Shown piece by piece: positions 1 through 6,269 of a stretch of DNA of 8,238 nucleotides. The notes below the pieces were generated by a model that saw nothing but the letters and a program-made list of their open reading frames with translations, was not told the origin of the DNA and ran no database searches. The position numbers and the translations under genes were made by a program. Within the stretch, counting starts at the first letter, position 1. Every line of letters begins with the position of its first letter. The DNA is from JACPNA01 sp964429715 (lineage in GTDB: Archaea > Nanobdellota > Nanobdellia > Woesearchaeales > GW2011-AR9): NCBI GenBank assembly GCA_964429715.1, contig CAYSCV010000061.1, forward strand, positions 1 through 8,238. The letters are read 5' to 3'.

Positions 1-1
1 G

Positions 2-17
2 AGCACCTGTCGGTGCT
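2..17. other. Small perfect hairpin at the left edge
   Basis: AGCACC (2-7) and GGTGCT (12-17) pair perfectly around the loop TGTC. It lies 45 bases past the stop of the UbiA-like gene. Neither strand shows a T tract just after it within the window, so a terminator role is not supported. The rest of 1-61 holds no gene I can assign. Confidence 0.4.
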
Positions 18-61
18 AACTAAGATTTACAAATTGCTTTTTGCAAAGTTCTCTATGATTA

Positions 62-934
62 TTATGTGAAGTGAATGTAAATTAGCATAAATGTTACTAT
101 TATCCATAAAACTAATCCAATGCAAAGAGGAAGGTCTTTGATAACTTGTTCAGGATGCCTTGCAATGATTGAACCACTATGTAACAAATGATAATAGCGA
201 AAGATGACAAACAAGGCAAAGGGAAGAGTGTAGAGGAGATGGTTATATGGGCTGAGAAAAGAGTATAAAGCATAGGAGGTGACAAGTAATGATGTTGAGA
301 TATTCATTAATGAAAGGGTGAGGGAGGGGGTGTATTCTTGGAGGACGTTGCGGGTTTTAGAAGCGTTTTCTTTAAGCAGGAGTAAATCGCCATGGCGTTT
401 GCCAATGGAGAGAAATAAAGAGAGAAAGAAAGGGCACATGATTAACCAGGGTGAAATTGTTACTTGAATGGCGAGAGCACCGATGATGGCGCGTAGAACA
501 AATAAAGTGGAAATAGTTAAAATATCAGCAAGCATGATATGTTTTAGTATAAGACTATAACAGAGATTTATAATCCAGATGAGGATGATGAAGATTATGG
601 TTGTGGTGTTTAATTGCAGTGTGAAAAGTATTCCCAATAAAACCATTATTAATGCAATAATAATCGCTTCAGATAGAATAATTTTTCCTGCGGCAAGGGG
701 GCGGCTGCGCTTTTCAGGGTGTAATCGGTCTTTTTTTACGTCGATAATGTCGTTGATGATGTAGCCAAAAGAGGAGATGAAACAGAGTGCGAAAAAGGCA
801 ATTATGGTCTCTTTGACATATGCACCCTGAAACAAATTTGCAGAGAAAAACAAGGCGAGGAAGACGACGCTGTTTTTATACCATTGGCGGATACGAATCA
901 GATCAAGACAGTAAATTATACAATTTGGGATCAT
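62..934 (-). CDS. UbiA-superfamily membrane transferase, decaprenyl-phosphate phosphoribosyltransferase (DPPR synthase)-like
   Basis: This 290-residue polytopic membrane protein most resembles the DPPR synthase branch of the UbiA superfamily, which transfers phosphoribose from PRPP to a polyprenyl phosphate at the cytoplasmic membrane face. The sequence shows RIRQWYKN (14-21), the metal-binding NDIID (61-65) followed by DRLHPEKRSRPLAAG (69-83), LRAIIGALAI (147-156), GKRHGDL (178-184), RNVLQEY (195-201), FRYYHLLH (245-252) and HPEQVIKDLPL (260-270). The HP-KR-RP and GKR-D elements and the C-terminal PE-V--D motif are typical of DPPR synthases and unlike archaeal GGGP geranylgeranyltransferases or quinone-type UbiA enzymes. 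Length is normal for the family. The ATG at 934 has an SD-like AGGGAG (943-948 on the complement) eight bases away, overlapping the upstream stop codon. It is last in the minus-strand cluster, 12 bases after the GT-C gene. The polyprenyl acceptor and the final sugar are inferred, not seen. Confidence 0.85.
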   Translation of the reverse strand: MIPNCIIYCLDLIRIRQWYKNSVVFLALFFSANLFQGAYVKETIIAFFALCFISSFGYIINDIIDVKKDRLHPEKRSRPLAAGKIILSEAIIIALIMVLLGILFTLQLNTTTIIFIILIWIINLCYSLILKHIMLADILTISTLFVLRAIIGALAIQVTISPWLIMCPFFLSLFLSIGKRHGDLLLLKENASKTRNVLQEYTPSLTLSLMNISTSLLVTSYALYSFLSPYNHLLYTLPFALFVIFRYYHLLHSGSIIARHPEQVIKDLPLCIGLVLWIIVTFMLIYIHFT

Positions 935-942
935 TCTTATAA

Positions 943-948
943 CTCCCT
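943..948 (-). promoter_or_regulatory. Shine-Dalgarno-like site of the UbiA-like gene
   Basis: AGGGAG on the minus strand is eight bases from the ATG at 934 and overlaps the TAG stop of the GT-C gene (947-949). It is the only convincing ribosome-binding site among the minus-strand genes, fitting a downstream gene in an operon that cannot be leaderless. Confidence 0.5.
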
Positions 949-2431
949 ATTCACCTCTTGGAATACTTAAAGAATAGGTGCAGTTTTTAAACGTTTTCTG
1001 AAATATAGGGGTATTTTCGGTTTTGAGTTGGGTTATGAATTGTTTTTTGAGATCAATACAGGTTTTGTTATGGGGCGGGCAAGGGAGATCACAATCGTTC
1101 ATGAATAATAATTGATATTGATTTTTCTGTTGTTGATAGACAATAGGGGCATATTTTATGCCATCTAAGGTTACAATGCGATGATCTAGAAAGGAAACGA
1201 ATGCGGGATCAGAGGTAAGAATGGTGCCAGTGATGTTATATTGATGGATGGCAATTTTAATTTCTTTTTCAAATATTGGTGGTTGTTCAATATAAAGTAC
1301 ATCTGGAAGAGAGAGGATGATGAGGAGTGCGGTGAGAATGATGAATGCAGATGGAGTGATGAGGGGTTTTTGCTGTTGTTTTAATGTGTTATGGATATGG
1401 ATAATTGCATAGGCGCAGAGGATGGCAAGGAAAGGTAGGATTGTTACGAGGTAGCGTGTTTCTTTGCGAGGAACGTAGAGAAAATATAAGATAGTTAGTA
1501 AAGGAATTATAAAAAGTAATAGTTTATATGATTCGTGGTAGATTTTGTCTTTATATCCTAAATATAATGTGTACCAGGAGAAAAGATAAATGGGAAGTGT
1601 AAAAAAGAATTCTTTAACATAAAATGTAAATCCTGAGCCGTATAACCAAGTGGATGTTTCTACGATTCTGCTCCCTTCGATAAACGCTTGAAAAGGATTT
1701 CCATAGATGTGATAATTTAGCCATAAATAGGGAATGACAATTAGTAGGAAGCCACTGCTGTGGATTAGGATTGTTTTTAGTTTTTCTTTCCATTGTTCTT
1801 TTTGGAATAATAGAAGAAGAAATGTGCAGCCAAACCAAATACCTTGAGGAAATTTGGTTAAGAATGATAAACTTAGAAGTACGCCACTAAAAAATAAGTT
1901 TAGTTTTTTGGGGAGTGCGTGATTGAGTGGTTGTTTTTTTTGGCTAAATATTTGGATTATAAGATATATGCCCCACAATCCGAAAACCATCGCTAATGGT
2001 TCGGTAAGGATTAATCCGGTGAAGAAAATGAATAAAGGGGTAAGGCTGCAGATAAGTGCGCTTACCAACGCGATAGTTTCGCAGAATTGGGTGCGAGCGA
2101 TACGATAGGTGAGATAGATTATCAGAATTGAGAAGATGAGGTCTAATAGTTTTCCTACAATAAATGGATTGAGGTGTAGTTTCCAAAGAAGGCCGAGAAT
2201 GAATGGCCAGATAGGTGGACGAAAAGATTCCCAGATGCCAAGCTGGCCATGAGAAAAGATGTATTTGCCAATGCCAATGTAGACATGGGAATCCCACCAT
2301 AGAGGGTAATTGAGAAACAGATACGCAATTCTTATTATTGCGGAGAAAAGTAAGATCAATCCAAGAAGATGTTGTACTATAAATGATTTACTTTTATTTA
2401 ATATACTCGCTCTTTGATTATTTGTTTCCAT
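947..2431 (-). CDS. GT-C fold glycosyltransferase, PMT/ArnT-like (GT39/GT83 type)
   Basis: This 494-residue integral membrane protein has about ten hydrophobic segments and a soluble C-terminal domain from about 380. The first outer loop carries WWDSHVY (45-51), with the acidic residue and tyrosine expected at the GT-C active site, then RPPIWPFILG (71-80). TEPLA (143-147) and RKETRY followed by a hydrophobic segment with proline (322-327) are further marks of the PMT_2-like group. Enzymes of this class transfer sugars from polyprenyl-phosphate donors to lipid, protein or glycan acceptors outside the membrane. The C-terminal domain has four cysteines (C447, C451, C458, C484), enough for two disulfides, and the gene follows a thioredoxin-fold gene by 18 bases. 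No Shine-Dalgarno site precedes the ATG. Donor and acceptor are unknown. An open frame nested within it (1944-2300, same strand) is a shadow. Confidence 0.8.
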   Translation of the reverse strand: METNNQRASILNKSKSFIVQHLLGLILLFSAIIRIAYLFLNYPLWWDSHVYIGIGKYIFSHGQLGIWESFRPPIWPFILGLLWKLHLNPFIVGKLLDLIFSILIIYLTYRIARTQFCETIALVSALICSLTPLFIFFTGLILTEPLAMVFGLWGIYLIIQIFSQKKQPLNHALPKKLNLFFSGVLLSLSFLTKFPQGIWFGCTFLLLLFQKEQWKEKLKTILIHSSGFLLIVIPYLWLNYHIYGNPFQAFIEGSRIVETSTWLYGSGFTFYVKEFFFTLPIYLFSWYTLYLGYKDKIYHESYKLLLFIIPLLTILYFLYVPRKETRYLVTILPFLAILCAYAIIHIHNTLKQQQKPLITPSAFIILTALLIILSLPDVLYIEQPPIFEKEIKIAIHQYNITGTILTSDPAFVSFLDHRIVTLDGIKYAPIVYQQQKNQYQLLFMNDCDLPCPPHNKTCIDLKKQFITQLKTENTPIFQKTFKNCTYSLSIPRGE

Positions 2432-2449
2432 TCGAGATGATTTGTGTTC

Positions 2450-3166
2450 TTATTTTGTTTCCAAGGTACAAAATTCTGAGTTTTTCAAGGATTTACAGAT
2501 AAGGGATTGCAATTCTTCTTTTTTGACAACGCCTTCATACTTTTTGCCATCAATGACAATGGTGGGATATTTAGTGACGTTAAATTGGGCCATGGCGATT
2601 TCGATCATGGGTTCTTTTGAACGAAAGTCGAGGTTGATTGGGAAGATCAGGACTTTTTCTCCAAATTGTTTTTTAAAAAATGTTAAAATTGTGCCTTGAT
2701 TTGGGCAGGAAGGACAGGTTGAGGAGTAAAAATATAAAATGGTAACCAAATCTAATTTACATGTTTTTTTTCCTTCTTGGGCAAGAAGCCAGTAGCGTAG
2801 GTTATCCAAGGCGTAACGACGCATGACGATTTCTTTACGTTTATCAGTAACTTTTTGTTCTTCTTCATAGGATATTACTTCGCTGAGGGTATCAGAAAGG
2901 TCTTGCACAGTTTCTTTTAAGGTTGCGGAAAGTATAGGGCAGCTGTTGTTATAGGAGCGAAAAGAGTCAAGGTAGAGATATTGCACTTGCAGACTTAGAT
3001 ATTTTGCTTCCTGCTCCATATTTACTTCTTCGATCAAACTATAACGTTTTTCATCAATGATGAAGCCTAAGGTGAGGCCGAGGGCGAAGATGAGAAATGT
3101 AATGACTGCGGCGAGGAGATATTTATCTTTACTGAATGTTCTTGAAGGAGGGGGGGAATCGGTCAT
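2450..3166 (-). CDS. Membrane-anchored thioredoxin-fold protein with CPSC motif
   Basis: This 238-residue protein has a short basic N-terminus, one transmembrane helix (about 16-37), a charged helical region (about 40-132) and a C-terminal thioredoxin-like domain (about 138-228). The redox motif is CPSC (151-154), after a beta strand rich in Ile, Tyr and Phe. YPTIV (200-204) supplies the cis-proline expected opposite the active site. Arg9, Lys13 and Lys15 before the helix suggest the N-terminus is inside and the thioredoxin domain outside, though the DEKR just after the helix weakens the charge argument. Other cysteines are C76, C136, C224 and C233. It is probably a thiol-disulfide oxidoreductase or isomerase acting on exported domains. 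The long helical insert between anchor and domain is not one I can assign. It is the first gene after the 165-base gap, so it may head a second transcription unit. Codons 4-6 contain a run of seven C. Confidence 0.8.
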   Translation of the reverse strand: MTDSPPPSRTFSKDKYLLAAVITFLIFALGLTLGFIIDEKRYSLIEEVNMEQEAKYLSLQVQYLYLDSFRSYNNSCPILSATLKETVQDLSDTLSEVISYEEEQKVTDKRKEIVMRRYALDNLRYWLLAQEGKKTCKLDLVTILYFYSSTCPSCPNQGTILTFFKKQFGEKVLIFPINLDFRSKEPMIEIAMAQFNVTKYPTIVIDGKKYEGVVKKEELQSLICKSLKNSEFCTLETK

Positions 3167-3220
3167 GTGGCAAGAGTATTTTTGTATATTCTTTTGTTGG
3201 TATATTATTTTGGTGCTTTA

Positions 3221-3228
3221 TTTATATA
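3221..3228 (-). promoter_or_regulatory. Probable TATA box for the second transcription unit (thioredoxin-like gene onward)
   Basis: On the minus strand this reads TATATAAA, preceded by GAATCAAA, a plausible BRE. It would place the transcription start near 3199, giving a leader of about 33 bases to the ATG at 3166. A weaker alternative (AATAATATAC, around 3199-3208) lies closer to the gene. The 165-base gap here is the widest in the cluster, which supports an internal promoter. Confidence 0.45.
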
Positions 3229-3240
3229 TTTGATTCTTGT

Positions 3241-3316
3241 AGAATAAAATAAAGTTATTTTTTGTCTTTAAAAGGTGATGTTTTTGTGTTGATTTTTATC
3301 AGAAATATTTTATTCT
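3241..3316 (-). terminator. Possible AT-rich terminator after the GT2 gene
   Basis: Two 11-base arms (3241-3251 and 3306-3316) are exact reverse complements (AGAATAAAATA / TATTTTATTCT) separated by 54 bases. On the minus strand the second arm falls in a T-rich stretch (CTTTATTTTATTC), which is the kind of signal archaeal polymerase terminates at. The stem is all but free of G and C and the loop is long, so the pairing may be chance; the T-rich stretch is the stronger part of the evidence. Confidence 0.25.
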
Positions 3317-3331
3317 TCTTGGGGATATTTA

Positions 3332-4627
3332 TCACCATTTAGCTTTTCTTGTCCAGGCGAATTTAATGAGCGTGGTGAATAAAATGTACGCTTTTAAGCT
3401 GTAATAAAACATAAAATAGGGAATTAACGGAATCCAGCCAAATTTAGTTATTTTTTCATGGGCATTTTTATGCGCAACGTAAAAGAGGTATACTCCAATC
3501 ATCATTAAAAAGAGAATTATGAATGCTTTACGAAAATCAGTTAAGAGGAAAGTTATAAAATTAAAACGAAGTTTGAAGTCGAGTATGTATGGCCAAATAT
3601 TAAAATCAACTAAGAAGAATTCACGCATACGAGAAAACCAAGGTTGGATAAAAAAAGTGATAGCGATACTAATACCAGTGATAGCTAGAAAATAACCGCT
3701 GGCGTTTTTAACCATTTGCATCATGCCAAAATCGCCGTATTTGCGATTCGCGATGAGTTCGCGGTATTGATGGACACAGAGCATACTGCCTAAATACCAG
3801 CGTTTACGTTGATAATAAAATGGTTTTAGGGTGGCAGGAGCGGTTGTGAATACATATCCGGCAGGGCATTGCTTTATTTTATAATGGTGTTTCTGCAGGC
3901 GATAGGCAATTTCTTGGTCTTCAGTGATATTTGTTTCATCGAATCCACCAAGTTGTTTTATGATGTTGGTGCGATACAGAGAAAAAGGGCCGGGGGCAAC
4001 ATATAACGAATCTAATGAGCTTGCGATTTTACCCAGAAGGATGAGAATGAGATATTCTAGCCATTGGACGCGTTGGAGAATGGTTTTTGGATCATGAACT
4101 TTCATAGCTGGGGTGATAATGGCTAATTTGGGATCGTTTTGGGCGGCATAGAGATTAAGCATTTTACGTAGAGTTGTTTTTTCAACAAAAGAATCGGCAT
4201 CTAAACAGGCAAAGAATTCACCTTTGGCTAGCTTAAGAGCACAATTTAATGAGGCGGCTTTGCCTTTATTTGTATGAGAAAGTAATTGAAACTGGGGCTT
4301 GTCTTGGATATATCTTTTGATTTCTTTTTCGGTATGGTCTTTTGAACCGTCATTGATGGCGATGACTTGTACTTTATCTTTGGGGTATTCAAGGTTGTTT
4401 ATGGATTCAAGAGTTTTTTGGATGGTTTTTTCTTCATTATATGCAGGAACGAGAATAGAGATGAATGGTTCGAATTTTGGGGAGTTGAATTCTTGAGAGT
4501 TGTTGGTTTCGTCTGTGGGTTCGTCATATTCTGAGCGTTTTTCTAAGTAGACAATAAGAAGAAAGACGGAAAAGTATAATGAAGCAAGGTACATAATCCA
4601 CAGTAAAATTTCTATGATTATATTCAT
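3332..4627 (-). CDS. Processive family-2 glycosyltransferase (cellulose/hyaluronan/PNAG synthase-like)
   Basis: This 431-residue enzyme starts with a transmembrane helix (about 5-27), followed by a cytoplasmic GT-A domain and about three C-terminal membrane helices (about 308-328, 366-385, 398-418). The GT2 signature is complete: ILVPAYNEE (58-66), NDGS (92-95), NKGKAASLN (120-128), the DAD metal site (143-145), TEDQE with the catalytic base aspartate (235-239) and QRKRW (273-277). The last matches the QxxRW motif of processive synthases, which holds the growing chain as in BcsA, NodC, HasA and PgaC. It should therefore polymerise a nucleotide sugar and pass the chain across the membrane. The sugar cannot be told from sequence. 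The upstream STT3-like gene ends 36 bases before its start, and it is the last gene of the first three-gene group. No Shine-Dalgarno site is visible; the spacer holds a run of ten A on the coding strand. Confidence 0.88.
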   Translation of the reverse strand: MNIIIEILLWIMYLASLYFSVFLLIVYLEKRSEYDEPTDETNNSQEFNSPKFEPFISILVPAYNEEKTIQKTLESINNLEYPKDKVQVIAINDGSKDHTEKEIKRYIQDKPQFQLLSHTNKGKAASLNCALKLAKGEFFACLDADSFVEKTTLRKMLNLYAAQNDPKLAIITPAMKVHDPKTILQRVQWLEYLILILLGKIASSLDSLYVAPGPFSLYRTNIIKQLGGFDETNITEDQEIAYRLQKHHYKIKQCPAGYVFTTAPATLKPFYYQRKRWYLGSMLCVHQYRELIANRKYGDFGMMQMVKNASGYFLAITGISIAITFFIQPWFSRMREFFLVDFNIWPYILDFKLRFNFITFLLTDFRKAFIILFLMMIGVYLFYVAHKNAHEKITKFGWIPLIPYFMFYYSLKAYILFTTLIKFAWTRKAKW

Positions 4628-4663
4628 ATGACACGCTCAAACTTAATTTTTTTTTTGCTCCGT

Positions 4664-6226
4664 CTACTCTTTGGTGCTAGAGATATTAGTAAACAACCAC
4701 ATTTCTGTATCTTGGGTGGAATAGGCCAATTTAAACCTTTCGTTTTTTAAGAGGAATAATAAGTTTTGATCATTGGGCAAGAATTTTCTCATTTCTGGAG
4801 TGATATATAATAAAGAAATATCGTAGCCCTCTAATAAAGGGAATAATTCGGTAATATATGCTGTTGAATAAATCTTTTGGGTGAGATTGCCTTTTATTTC
4901 GGCAGAGTTTTGGAGTGTTGAGACAACAGGATGCTGCGAGTAGTAGGAAACATAATTGCCAATAGAGGGGGAGGTGAAAATGATTTGTGCTTCTGGGGTA
5001 TTTCCTTTTACCCAATCGAGTACTTCAATATCGGCAGAGGTGGGAGGACGTGAAGAGAGTCTTACGCTATATGTCATTGTGGTAAATAATAGTCCAAGAA
5101 TGATAACTAATATTGTGAAGTGTTTTAATTTTTGTAAAGTCCATGTTCGTTCTATAAGATAACTTAAAGCAATGGTGCTTAGATAGACAAACCAGATTCC
5201 GATGCTCAAAGAAATAGTTGTATTATATGTATATAATATGGATGCGGCAAGCAGAAAGAATAAAGTACTATAGAACAAGAAGGGGGTTTTTCGCACGAGG
5301 ATGAAGCCGATTATTCCTAATACAAACATGAAGATACTCATGCTTTGAAAGCCACCAAAGTCGGCAATCAAATCGTTCCAAACGTTTGGTTCAGTAAATG
5401 GACCTATAAATTGGGGTTGAGAAAGTAGATATTGATTAATCGTAAATGAAAAGAGTAAACAAAATATAATAATCGAAAAAGCGGCGGCGGGAAATGATAT
5501 TTCTTTGCGAAAAGAAACGTAGACCACTCCCAAGAGGAATAGAAGAAAGAGTGTACTCCAGCCATCGATACTTGAAGCGAGCACAAAAGGAATTATACTT
5601 AGATAAGAAAGAATTTTGGTTGATGTTGTTTTTGAGGTTGTAGTTTTACTTGTGGTTTGTGAACATAAGAGATAAAACCCAATTGAAAGTAAACAGAGAA
5701 ATAGCCCAGATGATGAAAGGGTGCGAAAAGCGTACATAAATAACGGACTTATCATGAATAGTGTAAGAAAAATAAGCGTGTTCTTTTGATTCAGTTGTAT
5801 TTTTTCAAGAGTGAGATATAAACAATAGATTGTTAAGAGACCGAGGATTAAAGGAATTAACGCGATGGCATTTAATGGGAGATATTTTTGGAAAAGAAAC
5901 AAATGAACATATTGCCAATTATGTATTGTAATGGTTTTGGCTTGGTTTAAATGGTAATAGGTCTCTTCGCCTTGGAGTAGAACATTTCCAGAGATAAAGT
6001 TATATCCCAGAGGAAGAATAATTAATATGAAATAGATAATTAATAGGGTGATTTTTGGATAGGTCTGTATTTGTTCGATGCTTTTTTTCAGCGTTGATGA
6101 AAAAGGAGGGTTTTCTATTTTCTCATTATTCTTATTTAGATTCTCATTATTTCTATCTTTATTCTTAGCAGTTTCTTTTGCTTTTTCAGTCTCTTTTTTC
6201 CCTTTCGTTTTCTGTTGTTCGGTCAT
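4664..6226 (-). CDS. STT3-related GT-C membrane protein (tandem paralogue A)
   Basis: This 520-residue polytopic protein has an unusual N-terminal tail of about 50 residues, rich in Lys, Glu and Asn, that is probably cytosolic and disordered. A first transmembrane helix (about 59-77) leads into a loop with GEETYYHL (86-93), which resembles the acidic/YYHLR loop of STT3/AglB oligosaccharyltransferases. A soluble C-terminal domain starts near 393 with LDWVKGNTPE (403-412) and then SIGNYVSYYSQHPVV. This is the place where STT3 has 'WLKENTP' followed by WWDYG and 'ITYLGNRPVV', but here WWDYG is absent. The segment SPLFMYAF...SSSGL (160-175) lacks the acidic residue that both other GT-C proteins of this window have there. 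It could be a divergent glycosyltransferase or a non-catalytic partner of the neighbouring paralogue. The start follows a TAA-repeat spacer with no Shine-Dalgarno site. Confidence 0.7.
   Translation of the reverse strand: MTEQQKTKGKKETEKAKETAKNKDRNNENLNKNNEKIENPPFSSTLKKSIEQIQTYPKITLLIIYFILIILPLGYNFISGNVLLQGEETYYHLNQAKTITIHNWQYVHLFLFQKYLPLNAIALIPLILGLLTIYCLYLTLEKIQLNQKNTLIFLTLFMISPLFMYAFRTLSSSGLFLCLLSIGFYLLCSQTTSKTTTSKTTSTKILSYLSIIPFVLASSIDGWSTLFLLFLLGVVYVSFRKEISFPAAAFSIIIFCLLFSFTINQYLLSQPQFIGPFTEPNVWNDLIADFGGFQSMSIFMFVLGIIGFILVRKTPFLFYSTLFFLLAASILYTYNTTISLSIGIWFVYLSTIALSYLIERTWTLQKLKHFTILVIILGLLFTTMTYSVRLSSRPPTSADIEVLDWVKGNTPEAQIIFTSPSIGNYVSYYSQHPVVSTLQNSAEIKGNLTQKIYSTAYITELFPLLEGYDISLLYITPEMRKFLPNDQNLLFLLKNERFKLAYSTQDTEMWLFTNISSTKE
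6120..6151 (-). repeat. Short 21-base-period direct repeat in the charged tail of paralogue A
   Basis: TTCTCATTATT occurs at 6120-6130 and 6141-6151, a shift of 21 bases or seven codons. It encodes the repeated NNE(N/K) in residues 26-36 of the STT3-related protein. It is a low-complexity duplication within the coding region, probably made by slippage. Confidence 0.6.
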
Positions 6227-6248
6227 GGTATTTTTTTACTATTAAACT

Positions 6249-6263
6249 ATTATTATTATTATT
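6249..6263. repeat. (ATT)5 microsatellite between the two STT3-like genes
   Basis: Five perfect ATT units (TAA/AAT on the coding strand) fill much of the 43-base spacer, 23 to 37 bases before the ATG at 6226. This is where a TATA element or leader for the downstream gene would lie. Length change here would alter promoter spacing or leader length rather than a reading frame. Confidence 0.85.
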
Positions 6264-6269
6264 AATATT

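Noticed and set aside
279..467. Plus-strand open frame opposite the UbiA-like gene
   Set aside because: It is antisense to conserved DPPR synthase motifs, and its Arg/Lys/Glu-rich translation is what the complement of a hydrophobic protein would give.
1944..2300. 118-codon open frame on the minus strand inside the PMT-like gene
   Set aside because: It is out of frame within a well-supported GT-C gene, its translation is rich in His, Pro and Ser with no domain logic, and there is no sign that the host gene is frameshifted here.
2442..2699. Plus-strand 85-codon open frame opposite the thioredoxin-like gene
   Set aside because: It is antisense to the redox domain, whose motifs are clear; no recognisable product and no promoter.
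3167..3331. Possible small RNA, tRNA or riboswitch in the largest intergenic gap
   Set aside because: The stretch is AT-rich, with no cloverleaf, no C/D-box pair I can support and no GC-rich stem; only a promoter-like box and T-rich DNA are visible.
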